Origin: Staphylococcus auricularis
Lineage (GTDB): Bacteria > Bacillota > Bacilli > Staphylococcales > Staphylococcaceae
Direction of reading: 5' to 3'
Assembly: GCF_001500315.1 (NCBI RefSeq)
Contig: NZ_LLER01000003.1
Span: 38,310-102,309, forward strand
DNA: 64,000 nucleotides
Shown piece by piece: positions 29,661 through 40,860 of this stretch (position 1 is the stretch's first letter; every line of letters starts with the position of its first letter). The position numbers and the translations under genes were made by a program. The notes below the pieces were generated by a model, which was given only the letters and a program-made list of their open reading frames with translations, was not told where the DNA came from and searched no databases.

Positions 29661-32600
29661 TTACTCCTCCTTCATCACTTCATCTACCGTATTCAGGTTG
29701 ACACTTACCAAACGTGATACCCCAGATTCTTGCATCGTTACACCATAAAGTCGATCAGAATATTCCATCGTACCTTTGCGGTGGGTAATCACGATAAATT
29801 GCGTTTGATCCGATAAAGCTTTTAAGTATTGTGCATAGCGAATCACATTGGCTTCATCTAACGCTGCCTCTACCTCATCTAGTATAACAAATGGTGCAGA
29901 TCTTACTTTTAATATAGCAAATAATAATGCAATCGCACTTAATGCACGCTCGCCACCACTTAACAGTGATAAATGTTGTAATTTCTTACCGGGCGGTTGG
30001 ACGATGATATCCACCCCTGCAGAGAGATAATCGTCATTCGTGAGTTGTAATTCAGCTTTACCACCGCCAAACAGCTGTTTAAATACTTCAGTAAAATGAC
30101 TTTGAACTTCGTGGAACGTGGTTTTAAAACGATCTTTCACTTCTTGATCCATCTCATCAATGATTTGTTCAAGCGTAGCCTTCGCATCGCGTAAATCTGT
30201 CCGTTGTTCATTTAAGAATGTGTAACGTTCATTGATTTCCTCAAATTGCTCTATCGCATTTAAATTGACTGGACCTAATTCTTCAATAGACATTTTCGTC
30301 AGTTTAACCTTTTTACGTAAATTGTCAATCTCATCATCTAATTCATATCGTTCTTGTGCACGTTCAAATGTGAGATGGTAGTCCTCACTTAAGTGATCAA
30401 TCGCATGATTAATGAGCACATCTAAACGTGATTGTTGCGTTTTAATATCTTGATATCGATTCTCTATCGATAGTATATCACGATGTGTTTCTTGAAGTTG
30501 GGCGTCTTTTTGTTCAATCGTCTCATTGACTTCCGTACGACGTGCTTTGTGTGTTTCTAAATCAGCCGCATAACTCGCTTTATTATTTTGATGTGTATCG
30601 ATTTGTTGCTGGATTTGGTCGTACGCACTTTGTCCCGTCACTTCATCTGAGTTAAATAATTCAATTTGATCCGCCACTTTTTGTTGTTGTTGTTTTGTAT
30701 CGTCAATTTGACGTTCAGTCCGTTCGAGAGATTGGCGATTCGTTTTCAACCGTTCTTTAATCACTGCTAAGTCTGATTGTTTTTGGTGCAATTGTTGTTG
30801 AACAGCTTGGGAATTAGCTTGTCCTTCTTTAGATAGTTGTGTATACGTTTCAATATCTTTTTCTAATTGTGTCAGTTGCTGTTGGATACGCTGTTGATCT
30901 TGTTGTTTTTCTTCAAGTGTGTGCTTACTTTTATCACTTTGATAGCCATCGTTTTTCTCGAATTCAAACTCTTCGTGTTCGTCTTTAATGCGTGACTCAT
31001 TATCGCGCAATCGATCGAGTTCAAGTGATTGTTCATGAGCTTGTTGTTTCACTTGGTTATACGTTTGACTTTGATTGAAGTAATCATCACTTAATTGATC
31101 GACTTGTTCTTTCACCGCTTTATAATCTGCTTCAAATGTCCGTGTTTGCTGTTCATAGGAAGCGAGCTGTTCTTTCATCTTAGTCAATTCATCTTTTTGT
31201 GACAAAATGCTTTTCGTTTTACGTTGGCCGCCACCTGACATGGATCCACCCGGATTAACGACATCGCCTTCTAACGTTACAATGCGTGTGCAGTAGCGTA
31301 TTTGTCTGGCTAGCGCATTGGCATGTTTAAGGTCGTCCACAATAATCGTATTGCCTAATAAATTATCAATAATATGTTGATATGTACTAGACACTTGTAC
31401 TGCTTCAGACGCAATATTGATAAAACCTTCTGCTTGTTGTGCAGTTTGTTTAATATCCGAAGCTAAGTATCTCGGTTTAATGACATGAAGGGGTAAAAAT
31501 GTTGCTCTGCCTAAGCCATTCTGTTTTAAATATTGAATGGCTTGTCTACCATCCTTTTCGGTTTCTACAATGACGTGTTGAAGAGAGGCCCCGAGTGCAG
31601 TCTCAACTGCTTGAGTCAACTCAGAAGGCACGTCCATCACTTCTGCCACTGCACCATGAATACCTGATAATTGCTGATTTTTTGCTTGGAGTATGTGTTT
31701 CACACCATTAAAAAAGTAACTATAATCTTCTTGCTGTGTTTCTAAACTATCGATACGTGATTTTAACTTTTCATTATAACGATAAGCTTGGTGTAGTTTT
31801 GACTCATGCTCATTTTGTGAAGCTTTCGCTTGTGTTAATTGACGTTCATATTGTTTCAATTGTGCATTCAACGCATCAAGTTGTTGCTCTGTCTCTTGAT
31901 ATGCTGTTTCAGTATCGTTGATTTGTGACTGAATCGATTTTAATTGTTCATAAGCTTCAACAAGTCGTGAATCTAAACGAGATTGTTTGGATTCATTTTC
32001 TTCAATAGAATGTTCTAAAAACCGAATATCGTTATTCACATCAGATAGTTGAGATCTCAACGTATAATATTCATCTCTGATTGACTCAAGTTTTTCTGCA
32101 TGCGTATCGCCATCCATATTGAGTTGTTGTTCAAGCTCATGGATTTGTTGTGTTAACGTTTGTTGTTGTGCTTTCAATTTATCAATCGTTTCTTGGGTCT
32201 CACGTTTTTCAGACTCTAATGTATCAAGTTGGTGAGCTAAATTAGCTTGATCTTCTTCAAAACGCGCATTGGTTTTAGATTGATTTTTCTTACGTTCTTC
32301 TAACACATTAAGTTGTCCTGTATATTTTTCTACAGCTTCTGTCGCTTCAACTAACTGTTGATTTAACTGTTCAACTTGTTGATCTAGCTGGTTACGTTCA
32401 TTTTTATATTTAACTAAAGCTTGATTGAGTTGCGTTTTTTCTGCATCTTTATTTTCCTGTTGGCTCTTCAATTCATTTAACTCGTTATCATGCGATTGGA
32501 TTTGTTCATTATATGTCTCAATATCATGAACGGTAACAAGCACATCACTTTTTTCCATTTCTTTGGAAAGGGTTTGATATTCTTTCGCTATCGCCGCTTC

Positions 32601-33224
32601 TTCTCTTAGTGGTTCGACGCGACCTTCTAAATCATACAAGATATCTTCGACACGGGTTAAATTATCTTCAGTTTGATCTAACTTTTCCACCGATGTCGCT
32701 TTACGCTTTTTATATTTTAAAACGCCAGCAGATTCTTCAATAATTTGTCTTCGGTCCACCGGTTTCGCGTTCAATATTTCATCCACGCGTCCTTGAGAAA
32801 TAATGCTAAACGCTTCTTTGCCCAAACCTGAGTCTAAAAATAACTCAATGATATCTTTTAACCGAGCACGTTCATTATTTAAATAATATTCACTGTCCCC
32901 ATTACGATATAAACGTCGAGTCACAGTGACGGTTGTAGCATCGACTTGTAAATCACCGGATTCATTATCTAATGTCAATTTAACTTCTGCATAGTTTTGT
33001 GCATGTCGATGTTCGGCACCAGAAAAAATGATGTCTTGCATTTTTGAGCCTCTTAATGATTTCGCAGACTGTTCACCGAGCACCCACTTGATCGCATCTG
33101 TGATATTACTTTTACCACTGCCATTAGGACCGACGATTGCCGTGACACCTTTATCAAATTGCACCTCTGTATGGTCCGCAAATGATTTAAAGCCAAATGC
33201 GTCAATCGATTTCAAATAAACCAT
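29661..33224 (-). CDS. smc: Chromosome segregation and condensation ATPase SMC
   Basis: SMC forms the ring-shaped condensin with ScpA and ScpB that organises the chromosome. Walker A GPNGSGKS is at residues 32-39. Two long Gln/Glu/Lys-rich coiled-coil arms flank the hinge (about 500-670, with the GGSMSGGG loop close after). The C-terminal head carries the LSGGERALSAIALLFA signature and Walker B FVILDEVEAALDEAN. At 1187 residues it is full length. It starts 57 bases after rnc and is followed by ftsY. Confidence 0.98.
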   Translation of the reverse strand: MVYLKSIDAFGFKSFADHTEVQFDKGVTAIVGPNGSGKSNITDAIKWVLGEQSAKSLRGSKMQDIIFSGAEHRHAQNYAEVKLTLDNESGDLQVDATTVTVTRRLYRNGDSEYYLNNERARLKDIIELFLDSGLGKEAFSIISQGRVDEILNAKPVDRRQIIEESAGVLKYKKRKATSVEKLDQTEDNLTRVEDILYDLEGRVEPLREEAAIAKEYQTLSKEMEKSDVLVTVHDIETYNEQIQSHDNELNELKSQQENKDAEKTQLNQALVKYKNERNQLDQQVEQLNQQLVEATEAVEKYTGQLNVLEERKKNQSKTNARFEEDQANLAHQLDTLESEKRETQETIDKLKAQQQTLTQQIHELEQQLNMDGDTHAEKLESIRDEYYTLRSQLSDVNNDIRFLEHSIEENESKQSRLDSRLVEAYEQLKSIQSQINDTETAYQETEQQLDALNAQLKQYERQLTQAKASQNEHESKLHQAYRYNEKLKSRIDSLETQQEDYSYFFNGVKHILQAKNQQLSGIHGAVAEVMDVPSELTQAVETALGASLQHVIVETEKDGRQAIQYLKQNGLGRATFLPLHVIKPRYLASDIKQTAQQAEGFINIASEAVQVSSTYQHIIDNLLGNTIIVDDLKHANALARQIRYCTRIVTLEGDVVNPGGSMSGGGQRKTKSILSQKDELTKMKEQLASYEQQTRTFEADYKAVKEQVDQLSDDYFNQSQTYNQVKQQAHEQSLELDRLRDNESRIKDEHEEFEFEKNDGYQSDKSKHTLEEKQQDQQRIQQQLTQLEKDIETYTQLSKEGQANSQAVQQQLHQKQSDLAVIKERLKTNRQSLERTERQIDDTKQQQQKVADQIELFNSDEVTGQSAYDQIQQQIDTHQNNKASYAADLETHKARRTEVNETIEQKDAQLQETHRDILSIENRYQDIKTQQSRLDVLINHAIDHLSEDYHLTFERAQERYELDDEIDNLRKKVKLTKMSIEELGPVNLNAIEQFEEINERYTFLNEQRTDLRDAKATLEQIIDEMDQEVKDRFKTTFHEVQSHFTEVFKQLFGGGKAELQLTNDDYLSAGVDIIVQPPGKKLQHLSLLSGGERALSAIALLFAILKVRSAPFVILDEVEAALDEANVIRYAQYLKALSDQTQFIVITHRKGTMEYSDRLYGVTMQESGVSRLVSVNLNTVDEVMKEE

Positions 33225-33281
33225 GATTTACTCCTTCGTATTCCTATATAACTGGTGTAGTTGATTAAATCTGCATTTGAA

Positions 33282-34007
33282 CTACTGCTTCATAGATTTA
33301 TAAGCACGTTCAGCTGCTTTTTGCTCTGATTCTTTCTTCGTTTTCCCTTGACCTGTCGCTACAGGTTGATCGTCTAGCATCACTTCTGATGTAAATAAAC
33401 GATGATGTGCAGGTCCTTCTTGTTTCACTAAACGATAGGACACTTCGCCGCTATTTTGACGATGCACAAACTCTTGAAATTGGGTTTTAAAATCAACCAC
33501 GCCTTCAAGTTCGTCTTCTTCGACAAATGGGAAAATCACTTTTTCAGAAAAGCGTTGAACGGCTTCAAGACCTTGATCTAAATAAAGTGCACCAACAAAG
33601 GCTTCAAACGCATCTGATACGAGTGAAGGTCTCGTACGTCCTCCTGTTTTTTCTTCACCTTTTCCTAATAAAATGAGTTCGTTCAAATTAATTTTATTCG
33701 CAAATATTACAAGTGAGGGTTCACAAACAATTGCTGCTCTCATTTTAGTTAAATTACCTTCTGGTAAATTAGGATATTTATCAAACAAATAGCGTGATAC
33801 CGTCAATTCTAATACTGCGTCTCCTAAAAATTCTAATCGCTCGTTATGATCCAAACGATTCATATTAAAATCATTGATAAAACTAGAGTGGGAAAAAGCT
33901 TGTTGGTATAACTCAATATCATCTGCTTGCAATGACAATTCTTCCATTTTTTTGGCGAATTGCGCTCTGAATTGGGTTACCATTTCACTTTTCTTATGTT
34001 GACTCAC
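33282..34007 (-). CDS. rnc: Ribonuclease III
   Basis: RNase III cuts double-stranded RNA, including rRNA precursors and sense-antisense duplexes. The catalytic signature [16 protein letters not shown] and a second acidic site ([16 protein letters not shown]) are present in the N-terminal nuclease domain. The C-terminal dsRNA-binding domain (about 165-235) includes [17 protein letters not shown]. Length 241 is usual for staphylococci. The ribosome binding site is AAGGAGGAG. It lies between acpP and smc, as in the typical acpP-rnc-smc-ftsY order, but a strong terminator separates it from acpP. Confidence 0.98.
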   Translation of the reverse strand: MSQHKKSEMVTQFRAQFAKKMEELSLQADDIELYQQAFSHSSFINDFNMNRLDHNERLEFLGDAVLELTVSRYLFDKYPNLPEGNLTKMRAAIVCEPSLVIFANKINLNELILLGKGEEKTGGRTRPSLVSDAFEAFVGALYLDQGLEAVQRFSEKVIFPFVEEDELEGVVDFKTQFQEFVHRQNSGEVSYRLVKQEGPAHHRLFTSEVMLDDQPVATGQGKTKKESEQKAAERAYKSMKQ

Positions 34008-34122
34008 TCCATCTCCTCCTTACTTTCGATATGTGATTTGTGCATACGGGCACATAGTCTATATTTTACGTGAATTTAAGATAAAACTAAAGCGAAAAAG
34101 TGAAAGCTTTCGTTAAAAATGC

Positions 34123-34156
34123 AAAAAAACTGAGCCGTTATCAAGCGACTCAGTTT
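34123..34156 (-). terminator. Terminator of acpP
   Basis: On the minus strand AAACTGAG (34149-34156) pairs with CTCAGTTT (34127-34134), extended inward by CG pairs, followed by a T-run. It is 11 bases after the acpP stop and would make rnc largely independent. Confidence 0.85.
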
Positions 34157-34166
34157 ATCGGTTTTA

Positions 34167-34400
34167 TTATTTTTCAAGGCTGTTGATATATTTAACAGCG
34201 TCACCAACAGTATTGATTTTTTCTGCTTCTTCATCAGGAATTTCTGTACCAAATTCGTCTTCTAATTCCATAACTAATTCAGCAATATCAAGTGAATCAG
34301 CGCCTAGATCATCTTTGAAAGATGCGTCTTCAGTTACTTTGTCAGCATCTACACCTAAACGGTCAACGATGATATCTTTTACTTTATCGAAGTTTTCCAC
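34167..34400 (-). CDS. acpP: Acyl carrier protein
   Basis: ACP carries the growing fatty acyl chain on a phosphopantetheine arm. Ser36 in [14 protein letters not shown] is the attachment site. The 77 acidic residues form the usual four-helix bundle, and the sequence is nearly invariant in staphylococci. The start codon is GTG, 7 bases after a near-perfect AAAGGAGGTGA ribosome binding site, which fits the very high expression expected. It follows fabG by 148 bases, so it probably has a promoter of its own besides read-through. Confidence 0.98.
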   Translation of the reverse strand: MENFDKVKDIIVDRLGVDADKVTEDASFKDDLGADSLDIAELVMELEDEFGTEIPDEEAEKINTVGDAVKYINSLEK

Positions 34401-34548
34401 GTCGAGTCACCTCCTTTAAAAGTATTTTATATTAGAGACTTTTATATTTTCCCATTTTCTTAATTGAAATACAAGCCATATTTGAACTCATCAGTGTTGA
34501 TATAACTCAAATCATCACAAATTACACATTTGATCAGAGTTGAGGCCC

Positions 34549-35289
34549 TTACATGAACATACCGCCGTTTACATTGATGACTTGTCCTGTAATATATTTC
34601 GCTCTATCAGAAGCTAGGAATGAAACTGTATTAGCGATATCTGTATCTTCACCTAGACGACTAAGTGGAATATTTTGTAACATTTGGTCTTTTACTTCAT
34701 CGCTAAGTGCATCTGTCATGTCAGAGACAATGAAGCCAGGCGCAACAGCATTCACTGTGATATTTCTAGAAGCAAGTTCTTTCGCAGCTGATTTTGTTAA
34801 TCCAATCACACCTGCTTTAGACGCAACATAGTTCGCTTGACCTGGATTACCAATTTCACCGACGATGCTTGTTAAGTTGACGATAGAACCTTGTTTTTGT
34901 CTCAACATGTGAGGTGTAACTTTTTGGATACAGTTGAAAGTACCTTTAAGGTTGGTATTGATGACTGCATCCCAGTCTTTTTCTTTCATGCGCATAAGTA
35001 AGTTATCACGTACTATACCTGCATTGTTAACTAAGGTATCAATTGTACCGAATTGTTCAACCACTTCTTTAATCATGCTTTTAACTGCATCACTATCTGA
35101 TACGTCAGCTTGAATTGCAAAGCTTTCAACGCCTTGTGCTTTGATTTCTTCTACAACTGCTTCTGCTTTATCTTTACTGCCTGCATAGTTTACTGCAACG
35201 TTGAAACCATCTTCAGCAAGTTGTAAAGCAATTCTACGACCGATACCTCTAGAAGCACCTGTTACTAATGCATTTTTAGTCATTTTCAT
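34549..35289 (-). CDS. fabG: 3-oxoacyl-[acyl-carrier-protein] reductase
   Basis: FabG reduces beta-ketoacyl-ACP with NADPH in each round of fatty-acid elongation. It is a short-chain dehydrogenase: TGASRGIG nucleotide-binding motif at the N-terminus, NNAG in the middle, and catalytic Tyr-x-x-x-Lys in [11 protein letters not shown]. Length 246. I kept the first ATG ([11 protein letters not shown]), as in the S. aureus protein. It overlaps the end of fabD by 14 bases, so plsX-fabD-fabG are coupled. Confidence 0.97.
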   Translation of the reverse strand: MKMTKNALVTGASRGIGRRIALQLAEDGFNVAVNYAGSKDKAEAVVEEIKAQGVESFAIQADVSDSDAVKSMIKEVVEQFGTIDTLVNNAGIVRDNLLMRMKEKDWDAVINTNLKGTFNCIQKVTPHMLRQKQGSIVNLTSIVGEIGNPGQANYVASKAGVIGLTKSAAKELASRNITVNAVAPGFIVSDMTDALSDEVKDQMLQNIPLSRLGEDTDIANTVSFLASDRAKYITGQVINVNGGMFM

Positions 35290-36202
35290 TCCATCCTTTC
35301 ACATCTTCAAGCGTTTGAATTGATGTCACAGTGACATCTCGATTTATTTTTCTAATCAAACCTGCTAAAACTTTTCCTGGACCAATCTCAATGAAATGAT
35401 AGACACCTTGTTCGATGAGCCATTCAGTAGAAGCAATAAATTCAACAGGTGAATACAACTGTTTAATCATGTTCTGTTTAATCGCTTGGGCTTCGGTTTC
35501 GCCTTTTGCGTTAAAGTTTTGTACGACAGGGAATGCAGCATCGTGCCATTCAAACTGATCGATAAATTCAGCAAAGTCTGTTTCAATGACTTGCATCATA
35601 GAAGAGTGGAATGGACCAGATACAGCAAGTGGTTTCGCTCTTCGCGCACCATAGGCTTTAGGATCTTCTACTAATTTGTCGATTAAACTTTTATGACCTG
35701 ACACTACAATTTGTCCTGGCGCATTGATGTTGGCAGGCTCTATTTTTTCATCGTCAGTAGATAGTTTTTGGCAAAGTTCATCTACTTCTTCATAGTCTAA
35801 ACCAAGTACGGCTGCCATACTACCGACACCATCAGGAAACGCAGCTGCCATCAATTGACCACGTTTACGTACAATTTTGACTGCATCTTCGAAAGAAAGT
35901 ACGCCTGCTGCAACTAAGCTGGAATATTCTCCTAAACTATGCCCCATTGTATAATCAGGGTTAATCTCTTTCATCGCTTTAAATAGTGCCACACTATGTG
36001 TTAACAGTGCAGGTTGCGTATTTTCAGTTTGTCCTAAGATCTCATTGGGATCGTTGAACATTGTATCTAACAAATCAAAATCTACTGCGTTTTGCGCTTG
36101 ATCTAAAACTTGAGTAGCTTGTTCGTCTTGTTGATATAAATCTTGCGCCATACCTACTTTTTGGGAACCTTGTCCCGGAAAAATAATTGCTGTTTTACCC
36201 AT
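35276..36202 (-). CDS. fabD: Malonyl CoA-acyl carrier protein transacylase
   Basis: FabD moves malonyl groups from CoA to ACP for fatty-acid synthesis. The nucleophile elbow [14 protein letters not shown] holds the catalytic Ser, and the partner His lies in SGPFHSSMM. The N-terminus [19 protein letters not shown] is a family signature. Length 308 is normal. It overlaps plsX by one base and fabG by 14 bases, within the FapR-regulated fapR-plsX-fabD-fabG operon. Confidence 0.97.
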   Translation of the reverse strand: MGKTAIIFPGQGSQKVGMAQDLYQQDEQATQVLDQAQNAVDFDLLDTMFNDPNEILGQTENTQPALLTHSVALFKAMKEINPDYTMGHSLGEYSSLVAAGVLSFEDAVKIVRKRGQLMAAAFPDGVGSMAAVLGLDYEEVDELCQKLSTDDEKIEPANINAPGQIVVSGHKSLIDKLVEDPKAYGARRAKPLAVSGPFHSSMMQVIETDFAEFIDQFEWHDAAFPVVQNFNAKGETEAQAIKQNMIKQLYSPVEFIASTEWLIEQGVYHFIEIGPGKVLAGLIRKINRDVTVTSIQTLEDVKGWNEND

Positions 36203-37182
36203 TAAGATTCACCAACCGTTTCTTTCATTGTTTCTACTACTTTTTCTTCAGAAGCAATTTTCGCTTGTCTAATTGCCGAGTAAAAAGCTTTCGCATTGGA
36301 ACTACCATGCGCTTTAACGACGATACCATCTAAACCTAGTAAAACTGAGCCACCATATTCAGCATAATCCATTTTTGCCATTAACATCGTTAAATCTCTT
36401 CTGATCAATAATGCGGCAACTTTATTTTTCATACCTCTTAGTAAAGTGGTTTTTAACATTTTACCAATTGATTTAGCGGTACCTTCAAGGTTTTTCAAAA
36501 TCATATTGCCTGTATAACCGTCAGTAACGACGACATCAGAAGCGTCTTGCATTAAGGCTTTCGCTTCGACGTTACCAGCGAAGTTAAAGTCATTTTGTGC
36601 TGCCATAAGTTGATATGCTTTTTTCGTTAGCGCATTCCCTTTGGCAGGTTCTGTACCGATGTTTAATAAACCAACGGATGGTTCTTTTATACCACGTAAT
36701 TTCTGTGCATATACATTACCGAGTTGTGCATATTGTAATAAGTGTTCAGCCTTCGCATCTGCATTCGCACCCACATCCATGAAGACGAAGCCTTTACCTG
36801 AAATGGTAGGTAATGTAACTACAAGCGCTGGGCGTACAACACCTTTAATACGTCCGACGATAAAGAGTCCTGCAGACATGAGCGCTCCTGTATTACCTGC
36901 GGATACACAACTATCCGCTTCACCATTTTTAACGGCTTCAGCTGCGCGAACCATAGAGCTATCTTTTTTACGTTTAATCGCTCTAACAGGTTCGTCTTCC
37001 ATCGTAATTTGTTCTTCACAATGTCTAAAATCAATACGTGGATGATCTAATGTATATTGAGATTGATCTCCAAATAATATGATTTCTAAATCACTGAAAT
37101 CATTCACTGCTCTTTCAACAGCTTCAAGCACAATTGCTGGTGCGTCATCGCCACCCATCATATCTACAGCTACTTTAACCAT
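36202..37182 (-). CDS. plsX: Phosphate acyltransferase PlsX
   Basis: PlsX converts acyl-ACP to acyl-phosphate, the first step of phospholipid synthesis in Gram-positive bacteria. I chose the ATG at 37182, giving the conserved start [19 protein letters not shown] and 326 residues. Upstream in-frame starts would extend into fapR. This start overlaps the fapR stop by 8 bases (the ATGGTTAA arrangement), so translation is coupled. Other family stretches, [12 protein letters not shown] and [13 protein letters not shown], are present. The gene belongs to the FapR regulon. Confidence 0.96.
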   Translation of the reverse strand: MVKVAVDMMGGDDAPAIVLEAVERAVNDFSDLEIILFGDQSQYTLDHPRIDFRHCEEQITMEDEPVRAIKRKKDSSMVRAAEAVKNGEADSCVSAGNTGALMSAGLFIVGRIKGVVRPALVVTLPTISGKGFVFMDVGANADAKAEHLLQYAQLGNVYAQKLRGIKEPSVGLLNIGTEPAKGNALTKKAYQLMAAQNDFNFAGNVEAKALMQDASDVVVTDGYTGNMILKNLEGTAKSIGKMLKTTLLRGMKNKVAALLIRRDLTMLMAKMDYAEYGGSVLLGLDGIVVKAHGSSNAKAFYSAIRQAKIASEEKVVETMKETVGES

Positions 37183-37747
37183 TTTCTGTTTCATCCTCAC
37201 TTGTATAATACATTTTGAATGTGCCTTCAAAAACTTGTGTTTGTTGCACATAAGATTTAACTTCAATATAAAAATATTTGTCATTCACTTCTAAAACGCG
37301 TGCCTTCGCATGTACATTATCATGCAATTTCACTTGTTTCACAAATTTAACGCGGCTTTCTCGGGTCAACACAACAGGTTTATGTATCAGTGCCACACAA
37401 AGCGAGTTCGCTTGGGCAAATAACACGTGTCCACGCGCAATTTGATTTCGCGTAAACACGGAATCTTCATTGATTTGTATGACCGATGTTGCTGTCTCAT
37501 TCGGCACGATATCAATCACGTAACCGATGATTTCGTTCGCTTCAATGGATTGAATGCGTTCATGATTCTGTTGTGCCACCATTTTAATGCGCGTTCTTAA
37601 TTCCGGAATGTTTAACTGAGACCGATCAAGTCTAATCGTTTGGATACTCACATGAAAGCGTTGACTGAGTTCATTATCGGTAACAAAGGGATTCGCTTCG
37701 ATTTCATTTTCGATCGCAGCTTGTCGATCTTGTTTTTTCATCTTCAT
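37175..37747 (-). CDS. fapR: Fatty-acid and phospholipid synthesis repressor FapR
   Basis: FapR represses lipid-synthesis genes and is released by malonyl-CoA. The N-terminal helix-turn-helix ([20 protein letters not shown], about 21-40) leads through a linker helix to a hot-dog-fold malonyl-CoA-binding domain (about 95-190, with [17 protein letters not shown]). The ATG at 37747 was preferred because GGGAG lies 10 bases before it and MKMKKQDRQ matches family N-termini; the longer frame starts only 2 bases after that site. It heads fapR-plsX-fabD-fabG, and a matching operator (37766-37782) indicates autoregulation. Confidence 0.96.
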   Translation of the reverse strand: MKMKKQDRQAAIENEIEANPFVTDNELSQRFHVSIQTIRLDRSQLNIPELRTRIKMVAQQNHERIQSIEANEIIGYVIDIVPNETATSVIQINEDSVFTRNQIARGHVLFAQANSLCVALIHKPVVLTRESRVKFVKQVKLHDNVHAKARVLEVNDKYFYIEVKSYVQQTQVFEGTFKMYYTSEDETENG

Positions 37748-37765
37748 GCATTTCATTCTCCCTTT

Positions 37766-37782
37766 TTAGTACCTAGTCTTAA
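37766..37782. promoter_or_regulatory. FapR operator upstream of fapR
   Basis: TTAGTACCTAGTCTTAA, on the plus strand, matches the known FapR palindrome (TTAGTACCTnnTACTAA type) with one half perfect and the other slightly degenerate. It lies just upstream of the fapR ribosome binding site, where bound FapR would block transcription of the operon. Confidence 0.85.
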
Positions 37783-37926
37783 ATATCCTTAACATATCAT
37801 AACATTTTCTAAAACAGATACTCAACAAATAACGCAATGGACGCATTGGCATTTGGGTAACATTGTAACCTGATGGATACATTTTCTGAGATCCTTTCTT
37901 AAAGGTGACTCACGATTTATCTTTAA

Positions 37927-39972
37927 TCAGTCAAAGCTTGTATAGAGTAAGTGTTCTTCGATAAATGTGCGCAATCTCGTATAAGTCTCGCTGAAAAATT
38001 CACCAGATTGAATTAATTCACCTGCTTCATTTCTCGCAACTTCTAACATTTTGTAATCTTCTACAACATCTGCAACTAAGAAATCAGGTAAGCCGCTTTG
38101 TTTCACACCGAAGAAATCCCCAGGGCCTCGCATTTCGAGATCTCGTTCACTCAGTTCAAAACCATCTGTGGTTTGCGTCATAATAGTCATCCGTTCAATG
38201 CCTGTTTCTGTTTTAGGAGAAGCGATGAGCACACAATAACTTTGATGTTCGCTACGTCCTACACGTCCCCGTAATTGGTGAAGTTGTGACAATCCAAAGC
38301 GATCCGCATCATAGATAATCATGAATGTCGCATTTGGCACATTGACCCCAACTTCTACAACCGTAGTAGCGACGAGTATATCTATTTCCTTATCACTAAA
38401 CTGAGCCATAACATTGTCCTTGTCTTCTGAACTTAACTTACCATGAAGTAAGCCGACATTGTAATTAGGATAACGCATTTTCAATGACTCAAATAACGCG
38501 ATGACGTTTTGCACATCTTCGAGATGTTCAGAACTCTCAATTAATGGACAAATGACATAGGCTTGTCGTCCCTTTTCTAACTCTGACGTCATTTGATTAA
38601 GCACTTGATCATAAGACTCATGTTTCGCCCATTCTGTAATGATTGGTTTTCGACCCTTAGGTAATTGCTTAATAGAAGAAACGTCCATTTCTCCGAAGAC
38701 AGAGATTGCGAGTGTTCTTGGTATTGGGGTTGCCGTCATGAATAACACATTCGTCATAGCCCCTTTTTCTCTTAATTTCTGACGTTGTTCAACGCCAAAA
38801 CGGTGTTGTTCATCCGTGATAACTAAGCCGATTTGATCAAAATAAACATCATCTTGTATGAGCGCATGAGTTCCTACTAAGCAATCAATTTCGCCATTTT
38901 GTAGCTGTTCTAACAGTACTTTTCTCTTCTTACCTTTTACTGAACCAGTGAGCAGTGCGACGTTCATTCTATCGCCAAATAATTCTGCTAAACTTTCAGC
39001 ATGTTGTTCAGCTAAAATTTCTGTCGGAACCATCAAAGCAGATTGATAGCCGGCCGTTTTTAAAGCATACATACATATAGCAGCAACTACCGTTTTACCA
39101 GAACCTACATCACCCTGTAACAGACGGTGCATGCGAATCGGTGCTTTTAAATCTCGGAAGATTTCATTCACACTTTGTTTTTGGGCATCAGTCAATTCGA
39201 AAGGTAATGAATCAATAAACGCTTTGACTAATGATAAATCATAGTCGACCTCGATGGAATCATCGGATGATTTCTCAAGACGGTTTAACCATTGCATGCG
39301 CAATTCGAACATGAAGAGCTCTGTAAACGCATAAGTTCTTCTTGCCTTTAATAACGATGTTTTATCTGGCGCATAATGCAAAGTGCGAATCGTATCTTCC
39401 AATGATTCTAGTTTATATTTGGATTTCAATTCTTCTGAAAGCCATTCATGAATTTCTACTTTTTCTAAGACTTGTCGTATCATATCGCGTAACGGCTTTT
39501 GTTTAATGCCTTCTTTAATACGATAGACCGGTTCTAGCTGGGTTTCACCATTATTTTCTACATTAAAAAACATGCGTTGACCGGTAATCTCTTGCTTTCT
39601 TCGGTGCCATTTCCCTTTGATTGTTACCATTTCGTTGAGCTGAATTTTATTTTTTAAATAGGGTTGATTGAAAAACACACATTTAACCGCAATTTGATTC
39701 ACCATAATATGTACAGTCAATTTAGACTTATTTCGTCCAAAAAAAGCGACAGATGGAGAAGTATAGACTTCACCCACTACTGTCACAGTTGATTCGTCTT
39801 CAGCTTGGTTCAAATCCACCACGGTATTGTCTTCATAACGGGTTGGAAAATATAACACCAAGTCTTCAATTGTATGAATATTAAGTTCGTTTAACACTGC
39901 AAGTCGTTTGGGCCCCAAACCTTTAACATCAGAGAGCGGAAACGGATTTTCAATCAAGTTTACTTTTGACAT
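37927..39972 (-). CDS. recG: ATP-dependent DNA helicase RecG
   Basis: RecG remodels stalled forks and Holliday junctions. It has an N-terminal wedge/OB-fold domain (about 1-235, starting with [20 protein letters not shown]). Two helicase lobes follow, with Walker [12 protein letters not shown] (about 288-298), DEQH box in [15 protein letters not shown], and motif [17 protein letters not shown]. Length 681 is typical. It starts 4 bases before sdaAA ends its reading and may be cotranscribed with the serine dehydratase genes upstream; fapR begins 180 bases downstream with its own operator. Confidence 0.97.
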   Translation of the reverse strand: MSKVNLIENPFPLSDVKGLGPKRLAVLNELNIHTIEDLVLYFPTRYEDNTVVDLNQAEDESTVTVVGEVYTSPSVAFFGRNKSKLTVHIMVNQIAVKCVFFNQPYLKNKIQLNEMVTIKGKWHRRKQEITGQRMFFNVENNGETQLEPVYRIKEGIKQKPLRDMIRQVLEKVEIHEWLSEELKSKYKLESLEDTIRTLHYAPDKTSLLKARRTYAFTELFMFELRMQWLNRLEKSSDDSIEVDYDLSLVKAFIDSLPFELTDAQKQSVNEIFRDLKAPIRMHRLLQGDVGSGKTVVAAICMYALKTAGYQSALMVPTEILAEQHAESLAELFGDRMNVALLTGSVKGKKRKVLLEQLQNGEIDCLVGTHALIQDDVYFDQIGLVITDEQHRFGVEQRQKLREKGAMTNVLFMTATPIPRTLAISVFGEMDVSSIKQLPKGRKPIITEWAKHESYDQVLNQMTSELEKGRQAYVICPLIESSEHLEDVQNVIALFESLKMRYPNYNVGLLHGKLSSEDKDNVMAQFSDKEIDILVATTVVEVGVNVPNATFMIIYDADRFGLSQLHQLRGRVGRSEHQSYCVLIASPKTETGIERMTIMTQTTDGFELSERDLEMRGPGDFFGVKQSGLPDFLVADVVEDYKMLEVARNEAGELIQSGEFFSETYTRLRTFIEEHLLYTSFD

Positions 39973-39975
39973 TTT

Positions 39976-40845
39976 TTAATCACCAAATATTTGTTGTTTT
40001 AAACGCTGACCCGTAGGCGTACCTGCCAAACCACCTCGTCCCGTTTCACGTAAGGCAGAAGGCATCGTTTGTCCGATTTTGTACATAGCCTCAATCACTT
40101 CATCCGTTGGTATCCGCGATGTGACACCTGCTAGCGCCATATCAGCGGAAACAATCGCATTAGAAGCTCCAGCTGCATTCCGCTTCACACAAGGCACCTC
40201 TACGAGTACAGCGACTGGATCACATACTAAACCTAGCATATTTTTCAAACAAATTGCAAAAGCTTCAGCTGATTGTTGTGGCGTACCACCTGCGAGCTCA
40301 ACCGTTGCGGCAGCAGCCATCGCAGCTGCAGAACCTACTTCCGCCTGACAACCTCCAGCTGCTCCAGAAATAGAAGCATTGTTCGCTACGACAAAACCAA
40401 ACGCACCAGCTGTTAACAGAAAGTTCAACATATCTCGTCGCGTTGGATGTAGCCTCGGTTCTAATCCGAAAAGCACACCTGGCACAACACCTGCCGATCC
40501 TGCTGTAGGCGTAGCGCAAATTTTACCCATTGCTGCATTGACTTCATTCGTCGCCACTGCTTTACTCACTGCATCTAGTAATGTCACGCCAGATAAAGCT
40601 TGTCCTGTGGCTAAATAACGTTTGATAAGGACTGCATCACCACCTGTTAATCCTGTTTTAGAAGAGACCCCGTTTAACCCTTCTTCTAACGCGTGTTCCA
40701 TGGTTTGTAAGTTCTTATCCATATATGCATAAACTTCGTCACGTGTTAATCCAGACACGGACATTTCTTGTTCTAGCATCACTTCATGAATCGCTTTATG
40801 TTCGTTGTCGCATTTCTCGATTAGTTCTTTCACATTCTTAAACAT
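39976..40845 (-). CDS. sdaAA: L-serine dehydratase, alpha subunit
   Basis: This is the larger subunit of the iron-sulfur L-serine dehydratase that deaminates serine to pyruvate and ammonia. The glycine/alanine-rich core (CATPTAGSAGVVPGVLFGLE, SISGAAGGCQAEVGSAAAMA) and cysteines at CATP, GGCQAE and LVCDPV fit the [4Fe-4S] enzyme family. I took the second ATG (MFKNVKELIEK), 6 bases after AAGGGGG; the first ATG touches that site. It follows sdaAB by 15 bases and precedes recG. Confidence 0.95.
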   Translation of the reverse strand: MFKNVKELIEKCDNEHKAIHEVMLEQEMSVSGLTRDEVYAYMDKNLQTMEHALEEGLNGVSSKTGLTGGDAVLIKRYLATGQALSGVTLLDAVSKAVATNEVNAAMGKICATPTAGSAGVVPGVLFGLEPRLHPTRRDMLNFLLTAGAFGFVVANNASISGAAGGCQAEVGSAAAMAAAATVELAGGTPQQSAEAFAICLKNMLGLVCDPVAVLVEVPCVKRNAAGASNAIVSADMALAGVTSRIPTDEVIEAMYKIGQTMPSALRETGRGGLAGTPTGQRLKQQIFGD

Positions 40846-40860
40846 TGTCATCCCCCTTGG

